Shown piece by piece: positions 38,289 through 49,800 of a stretch of 64,000 nucleotides of DNA. Source of the DNA: Bidens hawaiensis. Its lineage: Eukaryota; Streptophyta; Magnoliopsida; Asterales; Asteraceae. The notes below the pieces were generated by a model. The model ran no database searches. It was given only the letters and a program-made list of their open reading frames with translations, and had not been told where the DNA came from. The translations under genes and the position numbers were made by a program. Position 1 is the stretch's first letter. Each line of letters opens with the position of its first letter. The stretch is taken from positions 62,001 through 126,000 of the forward strand of contig JAIQDT010000838.1 in the NCBI GenBank assembly GCA_021521415.1, written 5' to 3'.

Positions 38289-39084
38289 TGGTATGTTTGG
38301 TTGGAGGTAATGGAATAAATGGGGAATGAAATGGGAGAAGGAATGGAATGGACAATGGAATGAATTTAATCATTACCATTCCTTTGTTTTGTTTGGTTAA
38401 CCTATAGAAATGAAATGAATTATTACTTTATGTTGTTTGGTATCCAAAAAAATTATAGGAATGGAATAGACATAATAAAAACAGTTCTATCTCAAAATAA
38501 CTTTTTTTTAGCAAAATAAAAAAAACAACATTGGCGACAGTGGTGGTGGTAGCTCCGGTGAAAGAAATGGTGGTGCCAGTGGTGATGGTGGTGATCAGGC
38601 GGCAGGCGCGATGGTTTTGATGGTGGCGGTGGTGGTTGTAGGGGTGGGGTGGCGGTGGTCAGGCAGCGATAGTGGTGGTGGCGGTGATGGCCAAGCGGAG
38701 GCGATGACAATGGTTGCGGTGGTTACGCAACGATAGTAGCGTTGGTAACGCTGGTTGTAAGGTGTTGGTGGTTGCGATGGTGGCGGTGTCGGTGGTAGCG
38801 CTGGTAGTAAGGTGGTGGTGGTGGTGGTGGCGGTGGTGTTGGTGGTGGCTGTCAGGTGGTGGTGGTTGTTGTTAAGTGGTGGTGTTATTGAGAAAGTAGG
38901 GTGAAGAAGGAATGAAATAAAAAAAAGGGGGGGTGGGGGTGTGGGAAAGAATGGTTTTGATGGAATGAGATTCCATGTGTAATGGATGATTCCATTCCAT
39001 TGAGCAACCAAACATCACCTTTTTTCATTCTCACGTAATAAATCATTCCATTCCCCCTGCCATTGCTGTATACCAAACACTACC
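38289..39084. mobile_element. PIF/Harbinger-type MITE with GGTGGT core
   Basis: Ends TGGTATGTTTGG and GTATACCAAACACTACC, flanked by TTA at 38286-38288 and 39085-39087 (3-bp target duplication of the Harbinger type). Near the ends are GGAATGGAATG/CATTCCATTCC words. The middle (38535-38890) is an irregular (GGTGGT/GGCGGT)n array. Long open frames across it are compositional. A sister copy is at 61497-61975. Confidence 0.75.
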
Positions 39085-39195
39085 TTAATAACAAAAATAA
39101 ATGCATTTAATAAGAGAGAGAGAGAGGTGGGGAAAATTTTGTAAGACACTATTTTTGTGATGCCATGTGGCATTGAGAAACCTTTATTTATTAAA

Positions 39196-39223
39196 CTAGG
39201 ATAGAGTCTGTGTGATACACGGT
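39196..39223 (-). mobile_element. Helitron 3' terminus (minus strand)
   Basis: Minus-strand hairpin CCGTGTATCACACAG (39208-39222), then ACTCTATC and CTAG (39196-39199), then T. The body would run rightward; its extent is not resolved. Confidence 0.55.
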
Positions 39224-39324
39224 GAATAAAACAAATGAAATGTTGTGAATCTATACCAATTAAGAAAAAGGGAACGCTAACATCAATTCATCCTAGTTGA
39301 GTTGGTATGTCACAAGCATTTTGT

Positions 39325-40352
39325 AACACCGTGAAAATACCCCATCTAATTTTGGGCTAAAAATGCTAATTCTGAAAGTTAAAGGACTGAAAATGAAAAA
39401 TTGATTGGTTTTTCTAGAAAAAACCACCAATTTTGTCTTATTATATTTCTTTGTCTGAAGGTTAGAGGCGGCGTATAGCCCTATATGTGATATTTATTTT
39501 TTTTAATTTATTATTTGTTATTATTATTGTTGTTATTATTATTATTATTATTTATTATTATTGTTGTTATTAACATAACCGGGGTTCTAAACATCCGTTT
39601 GGATCGATTCTAGCGGCATTAAGTTCGTTTTTATTTATATTATCATATCTCAAAGTTTCAGGTTCTGATTATTATCTCGTTCGACGCGTTAGTGGACGAC
39701 TCGTTTAGAATCGTAGTTTGTTTATTATAATTATTAATCACTTGCCTTCCAACTAATTTGAGTTTTGTCATTCCCCTATTTTACTAACTTAATGCCGCTG
39801 GAATCGATCCAAACGGATGTTTAGAACTCCGGTTATGTTAAATTAAACGTTTAAGCGAGCTGGTACTGACAAGAATCTGAACAGCGAGTCGGAAGTTGGG
39901 TTTTGGTCAGTAACCTTAAAATTTTATTACAAAAATAAAAGTCTTCTAGACCGAAAGTCGGTTCCGACCAGAAGCATGAAAAATTGACTAGTCAAAGATG
40001 TTGACTATTATGCCCTTAAACGGGTTTGAGTCCAATTGACCACCGAGACTCATTCAATTGGCAAAATTGATTGAAGTATTTTGTTCTACAATTAAAAATC
40101 TACAATATTGAAAAAGACAACTTACCCTGTAGTTCCTGAAAATGCGATTTTTAGCCTTTTTAAGCGATTTTAAAGGTTTCTAGGAGCCATTTGACATAAT
40201 TGAAAGTTATGAAATTATAAATTATAAAATAAGTTAAACCAAGTTAAATACCAATAAATACAAGTTTTAAATAATTCGAAAGATCCGAATTACGATTCCA
40301 AATCGGTTTAAACTTAAACGAATACAAATACGAAAAATCCGAAATGTTACAG
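39325..40352. mobile_element. Inverted pair of LTR fragments
   Basis: A plus-strand start TGTAACACCGTG at 39325 and a minus-strand start TGTAACATTTCGG at 40352 face each other. Inside, a ~58-bp inverted repeat (39572-39630 and 39786-39844: AACATAACCGG-GTTCTAAACATCC and complement) shows the two halves are related. The minus-strand copy matches the LTR family of 7321 and 54529 (TTCGGATCTTTCG, TATTTAACTTGGTTTAA). Confidence 0.55.
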
Positions 40353-40369
40353 CACCCTCATCTGAATTA

Positions 40370-40507
40370 TAACAGTAATAATAATAATAACAATAATAAT
40401 AATAAATAATAATAAATAACAAATAAACAATAACAACAACAATAATAATAATAACAGTAATAATAATAATAAATAATAGTAATAACAATAATAATAACAA
40501 ATAATAA
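40370..40507. repeat. Interrupted (TAA)n array
   Basis: About 135 bp of AATAAT/AACAAT triplets. The minus-strand frames of Tyr/Leu here are compositional. A similar TTATTATTGTTG run lies at 39505-39570 in the opposite sense. Confidence 0.85.
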
Positions 40508-40522
40508 ATTTAAAAAAAAAAT

Positions 40523-40645
40523 ATCAGAGGCGGCGTATAGGACTATACGCCCCCTCTGATCTTCAGACAAAAAAATATAACAAGACAAATTTGATGTAGA
40601 AAAACCCACTAATACGCCCCGTATAGTGCTATACGCTGCGCATTA
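40523..40645. repeat. Two near-perfect palindromes with core GTATAG-CTATAC
   Basis: 40523-40540 and 40543-40560 are complementary at 17 of 18 positions with a 2-nt loop. 40610-40626 and 40629-40645 form a second, weaker hairpin with the same GTATAG core. A half copy (GAGGCGGCGTATAG) occurs at 39467. Confidence 0.8.
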
Positions 40646-41631
40646 ATAGGGTGTGGGGTCACAATTTATCTTTACAAAAAGATATTTTTACTAATAACTT
40701 TTTACAACCTAAAATTATATATCTAATAAAATAGTGAAATTTTTATAAAGCTGTAAAGTAAAAATAGAATTACTAGGTCCACATCTTGAAAAATGAGAGA
40801 CGAAAGTGTGGTGAGTAGAGGCGTAGAGCAAGAGAGTGACTAGGCTTCTATAATTACTAGAATAAGACAAAAATATAAAATAAAATAATACTGGCCATTT
40901 AAATAAATAATAAAGGTAGGCTACTTTTTCATCTTCACCATTATCACTATCGTTTGCACAGTTGTTCGTCGACATCGTCAGACAGCCGCAGTCCGGCCGG
41001 AAGGTCAAGACCTCCCTGTAAATCTGTTGAGGACGGTAACTGACGGTGGGCACGAACCGATCGTTGAGTCACAATATACTAACGTGTACATGTAAACGCG
41101 GCAGCCGGACGGTGGGCACCGGCCCACCATGGTTATGCCCTGGATCCGCCTCTGCATATATGTACTCACCATTTTACATATGTGTAACATATCAATTACA
41201 CACATGAAATTGTGATTTATACATATGTAAATTACTTATTCTCAATGGGCCAATCCGGAACATATCTCTTCTTTATCACATGAGCGTTGAAGTACTTATA
41301 AAATTGACCTCAAATCATCAATTAATGTGGAAAGAAGAGTTGGTGATGTTAAAGAAAAATAATTCTCTTAAATAGGATCACCTTGTCTTCCACCATCATA
41401 CTCGTTTGTAAGACATGTATGTAGTTTTATGAATCATACATGTTCTTTACCTAGTCCATGGATTCAACATTTAATGTAAATGAATTGATCTACAAATATA
41501 TTAACATATTCGAATTTTCAACATCTATTAAAATCTCTTCATCAGGTGGAGAGTAAGAGTTGATCTTTAACAAAGTGATCATTTTTAAGAGAATTTTACA
41601 AGGCAACAATTGATCTCTTCATACACACATG
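40646..41631. other. No gene; scattered repeat debris
   Basis: A GGCGGATCCAGGGCATAACC motif (minus strand, about 41133-41152), common in plant dispersed repeats, and no exon chain. The small minus frame 41005-41205 has no domain. Confidence 0.4.
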
Positions 41632-42836
41632 TAGAGGTGCACAAATCGGGTTCATCTTGAAAACCCGAACCGGTTCGGAACCGGTTTTTTTCACACCGGG
41701 TAGAAAATGAAACCGGTTCCAGTCAGGAACCGGTTCGGTTCCCGACCCGAACCGATGCCCAAAATGCAATCTTTTAGGAACCGGGTAGGTTGGAACCGGA
41801 ACCGGTTTTTACGTAGGTTTTTTTTGAAATTTAAACAATATAGCCGTTAGGAACCGGTTCCAACGGCTATATAACCGTTTTAGACCGTTGGAACCGGTTT
41901 TTTAACTATAAATAGGTTATCTTCTTTCTATAAATAGCAAGGTTTGTTTGTGTACTTGTTAAACCACTCCCAAAACTATAAAACACACTCCAAACCACAA
42001 TTAACCTTAAACCGACAACAAATGGCAACCAATGATGACGTTGTTATGGTGATCGAAACAACAAGATGCCCCGATGTTTGGGTTCATTACGATTTGTGTC
42101 TCATGACCGACTCACATGAGTTGGCACGTTGCAAATATTGCTCGAAGTTTCTTAAAGCAGCGTCCAACTCGACATTACGAAAACATACGAATAAGTATTG
42201 TCGAGAGAAAAGAAGAATGGAAGCTAAAAAAACGGAAGTGGGAGAGTCGTCCGGCTCTACAACCCAAAAATAAGTATTCCCGGGTTAAAACGACGGACTT
42301 TGTTTGTTATGTTTTAGTTGTTATGTTTAGTATCGTTTATGTTTTAATAATGTTTGTAATAGTTATTTTTTAGAAAAGGGGTTTGCTAAAGGAGTAGTAT
42401 TGTAGTTTGTTTTTGAGTTTGGTAGTGAAACAAGTAATGGAAACAACTTATATATAGGTTTGGCCCAAAAACCGGTTCCAACGGCTATATTACCGTTGGA
42501 ACCGGTTCCAACGGCTAATTGGTGTCTAAAAAAACCGGTTCCAACGGGTATATTACCGTTGGAACCGGTTCCAACGGCTAGTTTGACTTTTGTTTGACCC
42601 TTCAAAAAAACCCGTCGGAACCGGTTATTCCGGGTACGAACCAAACCGGTTCCAATTAATAACCGGGTAGGAACCGGTTTGGGACCGGTACTGACATATA
42701 AATATTAGAACCGGGTACGATTTTCGGGTACAAAAATACCAAAACCGGGTATTGTTCCAACCGGGTTGGAACTGGAACCGGTTCCGGTTCGGTTCCACCG
42801 GTTAGGTTCCGGAACCGGTTTTTTTGTGCACGTCTA
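41632..42836 (+). mobile_element. Non-autonomous hAT element (1205 bp)
   Basis: Terminal inverted repeats TAGAGGTGCACAAA and TTTGTGCACGTCTA, flanked by the 8-bp duplication CACACATG (41624-41631 and 42837-42844), the hAT hallmark. Sub-terminal regions are packed with AACCGGTTCC palindromic words. It keeps one coding exon (42022-42273) but no transposase core. Confidence 0.9.
42022..42273 (+). CDS. BED zinc-finger fragment of hAT transposase
   Basis: 84 codons from an ATG in an AACAAATGGCAACC context. The BED finger is W-V-H-Y-D ... C-K-Y-C ... H-T-N-K-Y-C (about residues 22-60): W, the C-x2-C pair and the H-x4-C pair are present. A basic Lys/Glu tail follows, then a stop. Full hAT transposases continue for 500-700 residues with the dimerisation domain; none of that is here. 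The frame could give a short DNA-binding protein able to recognise the element's own ends. That function is inference; it may simply be what a deletion left. Confidence 0.65.
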   Translation: MATNDDVVMVIETTRCPDVWVHYDLCLMTDSHELARCKYCSKFLKAASNSTLRKHTNKYCREKRRMEAKKTEVGESSGSTTQK

Positions 42837-42844
42837 CACACATG

Positions 42845-43838
42845 TATGATTACTAGCATGGATAAATGAAGAACAAAATATTTACATTTTCTATTTATTA
42901 AAACATTGCATGTGTGTTATGAGGACTTGGGTTGATTATGATTATCCTGAAAAAGTTATGCTTGTAAGAACAAGTTATGAAGCATTATAAATTCGTTTCT
43001 TATTTCATCATAAGTTTTGAGTTCAAAAGAACATAGAGGGCTAGGAGTGGATAATCTTCGATCGATTAATAGGAGAGGTTGTGCCAATATAGCTTTTCAT
43101 TTCAACGTTTGAATGGGAGAAGTGTTGTCTGAATAGCTTTTCAAATTTTCCTTTGTAATGGAGCTTTATATCTTGTTGTAATAAGTTCTAGCTTCTTACT
43201 AGTTCATATTTTATAACACTCTCGACTTTCAAAAAAATTCTAGAGAGAATTACAATTTGTCTTTGTGGGTGGGACCATCTCAAACTTTAAAAAAATGGTT
43301 AAGTCTGTGTGATCACTTGAATACCTCAACTGCTTTATTTTATGTTAGATTGACTTAACGTGGTCTCACCCACAAACCACCGATTAGAATTCTCTCGGTA
43401 TATTTCCTCCAGTTTTTTAAAAAATATATAAATAAATCTAATCTTTATGTCAACTCGGGTAGTGGAAGATCCGAGGAAAAGGGGAACCCATTGACAACTG
43501 CACGAACTCTATCGTGTGCCAAAGTCTTACCTATGATGATGTTTTTTTACTTCAACTCCTTCTCTCTCATCAAAACATAGATTCATTCCCAAACACAACA
43601 TATTCATGTTTTCTTTCCTCGGACTCTTCCTTTGATCTCAATCTTAAACTCCCATGTTTGTGTTTCTTCTTTCTGGGTTTTCAAAATCTTCATAAACCCT
43701 AAATTTTGATTTGATGATCCCATATTTTTATCCCATCAAACCCTAATTCAGATTCGGTTGAATTAATGTAGTTTTGATACCAACAAATTCATTGATATAA
43801 TTAATATATTTTTTGTGTGCTTATTGGATCATAATAAG
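42845..43838 (+). promoter_or_regulatory. Upstream region and leader of the glycosyltransferase gene
   Basis: No coding exon is seen. A TATA-like AAATATATAAATAAA lies at about 43423-43437. It is followed by a pyrimidine-rich leader (CTTCTCTCTCATC, TTTCTTTCCTC) and two AAACCCTAA words typical of plant 5' leaders. The transcription start is not determinable. Confidence 0.35.
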
Positions 43839-46800
43839 ATGAGGGGAAGAGGGGAGAAAGATGAACTTATGTTCAAAGATTCATCAATCGGATTAATGAG
43901 GCTGCTGTTTGTCTTGATTCTTTTCGTGATCGGAATAATAATCGGGTTGGTTTCGAGTTCACATATAGATAGGTATTTCACTTCACAACCGAATAACTTG
44001 TACATGAATTATGTGACTGCTGCACCTGCTCCAACTTACACAATTTCAAAAACCCTGAAAACCGGTAGTTATGATCAGAATTGTAGTAATGCTTCAACCG
44101 TTTGCAAGAATGATGACTGTTTGACTATGGATGGGTTTAGAATGCCCAAGAATTTGACGCATAAAATGACCGACAACGAGCTGTTTTGGAGGGCTTCATT
44201 GGTGCCCGATAAACCCGAGTACCCGTTTGAACGAGTGCCTAAGGTTGCCTTTATGTTCATGACAAGAGGGCCTCTTCCGTTTATGCCGTTGTGGGAGCGG
44301 TTTTTTCGGGGTCAGGATGAGAATAAATATTCGATTTATGTGCATACGAATCCTGGGGTTCATTTGAATAATTCAAAGTCTTCGGTTTTTTACAATCGAC
44401 AGATTCCAAGTCAGGTATGGATCTGTTGTTTGTTGGATGATGTTTATGCTTATTGTTATATGTTTGATCTCTGTGATTTGTGTATATGCTTGATCTCTTT
44501 GATTTGTGTATATGTATGATCACTTTGATTTGTGTATATATCATTGATTTTGCGTATTGACAAATATGTATGCAAAATGGTTGCTAGATTATAGGAATTA
44601 GCTCATGATCTGTCTTTTGTTGTAAAGATAATAATGGACAAATTGGTAAAATTTTAGCTTGGGAATATGTCAAAAGGGTGATATTACATTTTATTTTAGA
44701 TAGCAGTTAATGTTCGGGCCATGTTGGGTCGATTCGCGTGTGTTGGGGGTAACGTGGTAGTTTTGTACGGATCAAAACGGGCCGGGCTGAAAACTATATG
44801 CTCAAACTTTTAGCTTGTTAATAATAATTATTAGTATGCATAAATGGTTACAAAGTTTATGTTATGTTTGTAATAATCCATACTAGTGAATATAATGATC
44901 TAGGAGGCTCTACACTAAACATAAACTTTGACCGACTTTTGACCCATTTGATCATGTTATATTTTTTTGTTTGGCAAAATATGTTTAACTGTGTTAAACA
45001 AGTCAGACACAACAAGACACGACACAACACGACACCACACCACACCACACCACATGGTTAATACGGGCACCAAACACGACTGTGGGCTGTTTAACTAAAC
45101 GTGTCTTTTACTTGAACATGAAAAGGACATGTTTAATAAACAGATAGCACAACATGACCCGTTTAACACAGTAAAAATAATACGTTTAGTAACACGAATG
45201 ACACGGCACAACTCGATCAACCCGTCTTAAAAGCTAATTGAAACAATAATACAGTGTTCTATTGTTTTACTTTTAGGATTTAATAATATATGTCATGTTC
45301 ATATATTCAGTTATTAATACATTTAACTATTAAAATATTTTATGTAGTTTCAACAAGCAGGTTATAAATGTGTCATATATCTGTTAACCCCATTTGACAC
45401 ATTAGTTAAACATGTTTAATCGTGTCATAGATGGGTAAGGCAGATTGAACCCATTCAGACACATTTTCAATCGTGTCAACTCGTTTATGACCGAACCTGT
45501 TTAACTCAAACCCAAACTAGCTTAACTTCATGTCAATTTATGTCATGTTGAAGAGTCGTGTTAAATTGCCAGCCATAAAATGAAGTAAAATACAACTCAA
45601 GTAGACTCATTCATAAGTAAACACACGACTGTCTCTGATTTATATTTATTTTTTTCTTATTTTCTTCCTTTATAACAGTTTTTATATTTTTTTAGGATGT
45701 GAAATGGGGGACCGTCACGCTTGTAGATGCGGAGAGACGACTTCTAGGAAACGCATTGCTAGATTTTTCTAACGAGCGATTTATTCTTCTATCAGAAAGT
45801 TGTATTCCGATATACAATTTTCCAACTATTTATAAATATCTAATTGGTTCGACCTACAGCTTCCTTGACTCGTATGATGAGGCGTCACGTTACGGGCGGG
45901 GCCGCTACAGTCGCCGAATGAAACCTGATATCAAGCTTCGTGATTGGAGGAAAGGTTCTCAATGGTTTGAGATTCATCGCACACTTGCCATTAAAATTGT
46001 CTCGGATACAAGGTACTAATATCTTGTATACTCAAATTATATTGGTGATGGAAAAGGCCGAGGTGGCAAAATTATCCAGTAAAGGGTTAGGTAATGGGTT
46101 TCGGTTGAAGTGGGCCCGCCAAAACGGGTCAGGATGGGCTGACCTGAATTACTTTGTGTCCAAAAAGTTAATGTTTATGAACAATTGATGTCAAGTAAGA
46201 TACATTTAGGGCTTATACATCGAAAATACGCCTTAATGATGTTTGACCTAGTTTACTATTAACTATTTTTTTTAACCCTTTTGACCTGGTAGAAGTCAAA
46301 CATCATCCAGGTCTAGAATAATTTCAGTATTAAGTTCACTATTATGGTTTATACGCTCAAAATACACCCAAGTGATTTTTTTTAACTTTTTAATTTTTAA
46401 CTTTAAAAAACCCTTTTGACCTATCAGAAATCAAAAATCATTTTGGTCTAGATTTATATCATTATTAAGTTTACTGTTACGGCTTATACACTAAAAATAC
46501 GCCTAAGTGATTTTTGACCCGTTAGAAGTCAAACATCATTTGGGTCTAGATTTATATCATTATTAAATCGACTATTAGGCTTATACACTCAATATCCGCC
46601 TTATTTTAAACTATTTTTAACCCTTTTGACCCGTTAGAAGTCAAACATCATACGGATCTATTTTTATATCATTATTAAACTTACTATTAGAGCTTATATA
46701 TGAAAAATACGCTTAAATGATTTTTGACCTGTTTTATATATTAAGCCTTTTGACCCGTTAAAACTCAAAACAGCATCTGGTCTATAAATGGCACAATTAC

Positions 46801-49800
46801 GCAGTTTGTCCCTGACGTTTCCCATTGGGTACTAAGATTTAAAAGTCACAGTTATGCGTACTAAGGTTTTAATTTTGTAACAATGTTAGGTACTAACTTT
46901 AACTTCCGTTGAATGCTAACAGAAATGATAGGCATGTGCAAAAAAGCTGAGGGCATTATTATTATTACACCTCACTCAAATTGCCATACTAATCAGAATA
47001 TGAAATTGCCGTAGTATCATAGTTATCAAATGCGATAGGCGCACTTAAGGCGCATATGCCTCTCCGAGGGCCTAGGCGCTAGGCGCAAAAAAGAGCGCGG
47101 GCCTAAAAAAAAGCGCACTTAAATAAAAAAAAATCACAAACAAAATTTGCAATGGCAAATATCACTTTATTCAAATACCAAAATATTTCAAAAGCATAAT
47201 CCTCAACATAAAGTAACAAAATCATGTGAAAACCCAAAATATCCAAAAGCATAATCCTCGATGTTTGAGTCCATTCAAGAGGTGCTTAACACCATCAGTT
47301 TGTGCATATTATTTCAACTTCACAAAGAAATTAATCAAAATCATACAAAAGAGTAAATGAAAATGAAAATGGGAAAATCATTTTATGATTACATTCATGA
47401 TTACTTTTTCTTTTTTCTTTTTTTTTTTGTTTTTGCAAATACGATTATCAATAAGATATGTAAAGGCCTGCGTTAACCAGTTAACAATTAAAAACTTCAA
47501 AAATATGACATCACTCAAACTTAACATATTCTAATTATTCTATTCAAAATCATCATTTCTTATTCTTATTTCCACCACATAACTTTAACAAGCAGGTTCA
47601 TAATTCAAGTTTATAACTTTAACAAGCAGGTTAAACAAAGCATCTTTATCATGCTTCTGTAAATCGTGCTCTTGCTTTGTTTTGTGATATGGATAACCAA
47701 TGGTCGTTCGTGATAAAGAGAGAAGAGAGAGATTAGAGTTAATTTTGTTAATCTAATGAATTTTAGGTAAGTTATTTAAGACATAAATAAAATAAAATCA
47801 AGATAAAAAGAGAGTAAAAAAAAAGGAAACTGCCGACTTTCGTCCAAAAATAGCGCCTTCAATCATGTTGGGCGTGTGACCACCGATTTCGCCTAAAAAA
47901 TCGCCTAGGCGCTAAAGCGCAACGCTTTTAATAACTATGCGTGGTATATATATTTACGATTGATATGTCATTCAACTTAAATGAGGACGTATTATTGTAA
48001 AGTAAGATTGGTTTTTATACATTTGTCTTTTAAATACGATACTTCTTTTTGTATCGTATGCTGTATCGATTGCCGGTAACGTAGTGGTATCAGACAAACA
48101 TACCTGATATTGACTGAACAGCACTGTCCCATTATCGTTATTATCGGAAACGATACTTTTATAGTTTTTGATCATTTAAAACACATTTTTTATGGTTCAT
48201 ACTTACATCAGACAATGCTTCTTTGATGAAATCATTGAAAATAAACATTTTTTTTTATCAAAAACAATAGCGAGTATGGGTACCTTAACCTTAACCCGCT
48301 GAGTTGTGTTCAGAATAATGTATTATTTTCGCCTCGTAAACTATACTGATTGCCTCTGGCAACGAATCAACCATAACCGATATCGTTCGAACAATGTCGA
48401 TACCGGTATTATTGGAACTAGTGCCACATTTATTTTTATGGTTTTCGATCAAAGTAGCATATTTTATTTTTTTAGATATAATGCTCTACAAAATTCCAAA
48501 TATACTTATTTTTGTAAAGTTTAGATATAAATTTTACTAATTTAGAATAGATGTCTAAATTAGTTTTTTCTTATTTCTTAAAAAAAAAAAGCAAATTAAA
48601 TTACTATTTACCTAAGGTATTTTCACTACAAAATGAAAAGCCCGAATATATTTTATTTAAAAAGGGTTTTGAATAGAAAACAAATATATGTTTGACTTTT
48701 AAAGCTAAAACATCATTATTTTAACTCTCATGACATCCTTTCGTTTCTGTTTTGAAATCTTATGTCAAAACACATATTAGATTATTATATACACACATTT
48801 TCTTCCACCCATTGTATGGAATTGTATGGCAATTTCTTGTTCTGATTAGTATGACAAGTTTAGTGAGAATGTGTAATGACAATAGTGCCCTTAACTTTTT
48901 TGTACATGCCTATCAATTCTGCTAACATTTAACGGAAGTTAAAACTAGTACCTAACCATAGTTATTAAAAGCGTTCGCCACTACGCCTAGGCGCTATTTT
49001 TAGGCGAGGCGAAGATTTAGCGGTTCTAAATAGGAAAGGCGCAATTCTAGGGGCAATTTCTGTTTTTTTTATTTTTTTAAATCTTTTATGATTTCTTTTG
49101 ATTATTCACTAAGGGGCTGTTTGGCAAATACTGAATCATTAAGTGCTGAACCAGTAAGAGGTCTGAATGATTAAGAGGCTCTGAGTCAATAAGTGCTGAA
49201 CCAGTAAGTGTTGTTTGGTTGGACCTCTGAATGACTGTGCAGAATGACTATTTTACACCTCAATATTTTTTTATGCTGAATGAACTACCAGAATACTTTT
49301 TCTTTTTTTCATTGAAACCCAATATATACACTAGTGTATACATATAAATGATGACAATGTATATAAAGTTTCAAAAATACACAAATTCAGAGTAACACAA
49401 ATATAAAGGTTTAAAAATGAACATAATATACAATAACTAAACCAGAGTCTTCATTCTTCCAACCCGAACGATTCTTCATACTTGTGTAATACCCAATCTT
49501 TAAAAGACTTGATCATCTCGGCACTCGCATATCAAAACTTTACCTATAGTCACCTCGTTTGTCTGCATGACTCGAACACTTTCATAAATTACCTACACAT
49601 TATCACCACGAAAGATTAGCCATATCTAAGTGAGGACTCATAATTATATTTAATCATATGATTAATTAACAGAATATGTGTGTGTATATATTTGCACTCA
49701 GCACCACAATGCAGTCCCGAATCATAACTCCAAAAGTGGATCAAAGACAATCACGAAACGACTTTGAGTGTCAAAGTCTTTCACCGTACGACTCCAAACT

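Noticed and set aside
38595..39011. 138-residue Pro/Thr-rich minus-strand ORF
   Set aside because: It is the complement of the GGTGGT array in a MITE; composition keeps all frames open.
40267..40609. Leu/Tyr/Ile-rich minus-strand ORFs
   Set aside because: Translation of a (TAA)n array.
43815..43838. Upstream extension of the glycosyltransferase start
   Set aside because: In-frame extension begins with GTG; the ATG at 43839 fits the family N-terminus.
44857..45061. Paired small ORFs on both strands in glycosyltransferase intron 1
   Set aside because: They span a CACAC-rich repeat and show no motif.
46195..46791. CRISPR-like array
   Set aside because: Contiguous diverged tandem units without spacers, in a plant intron.
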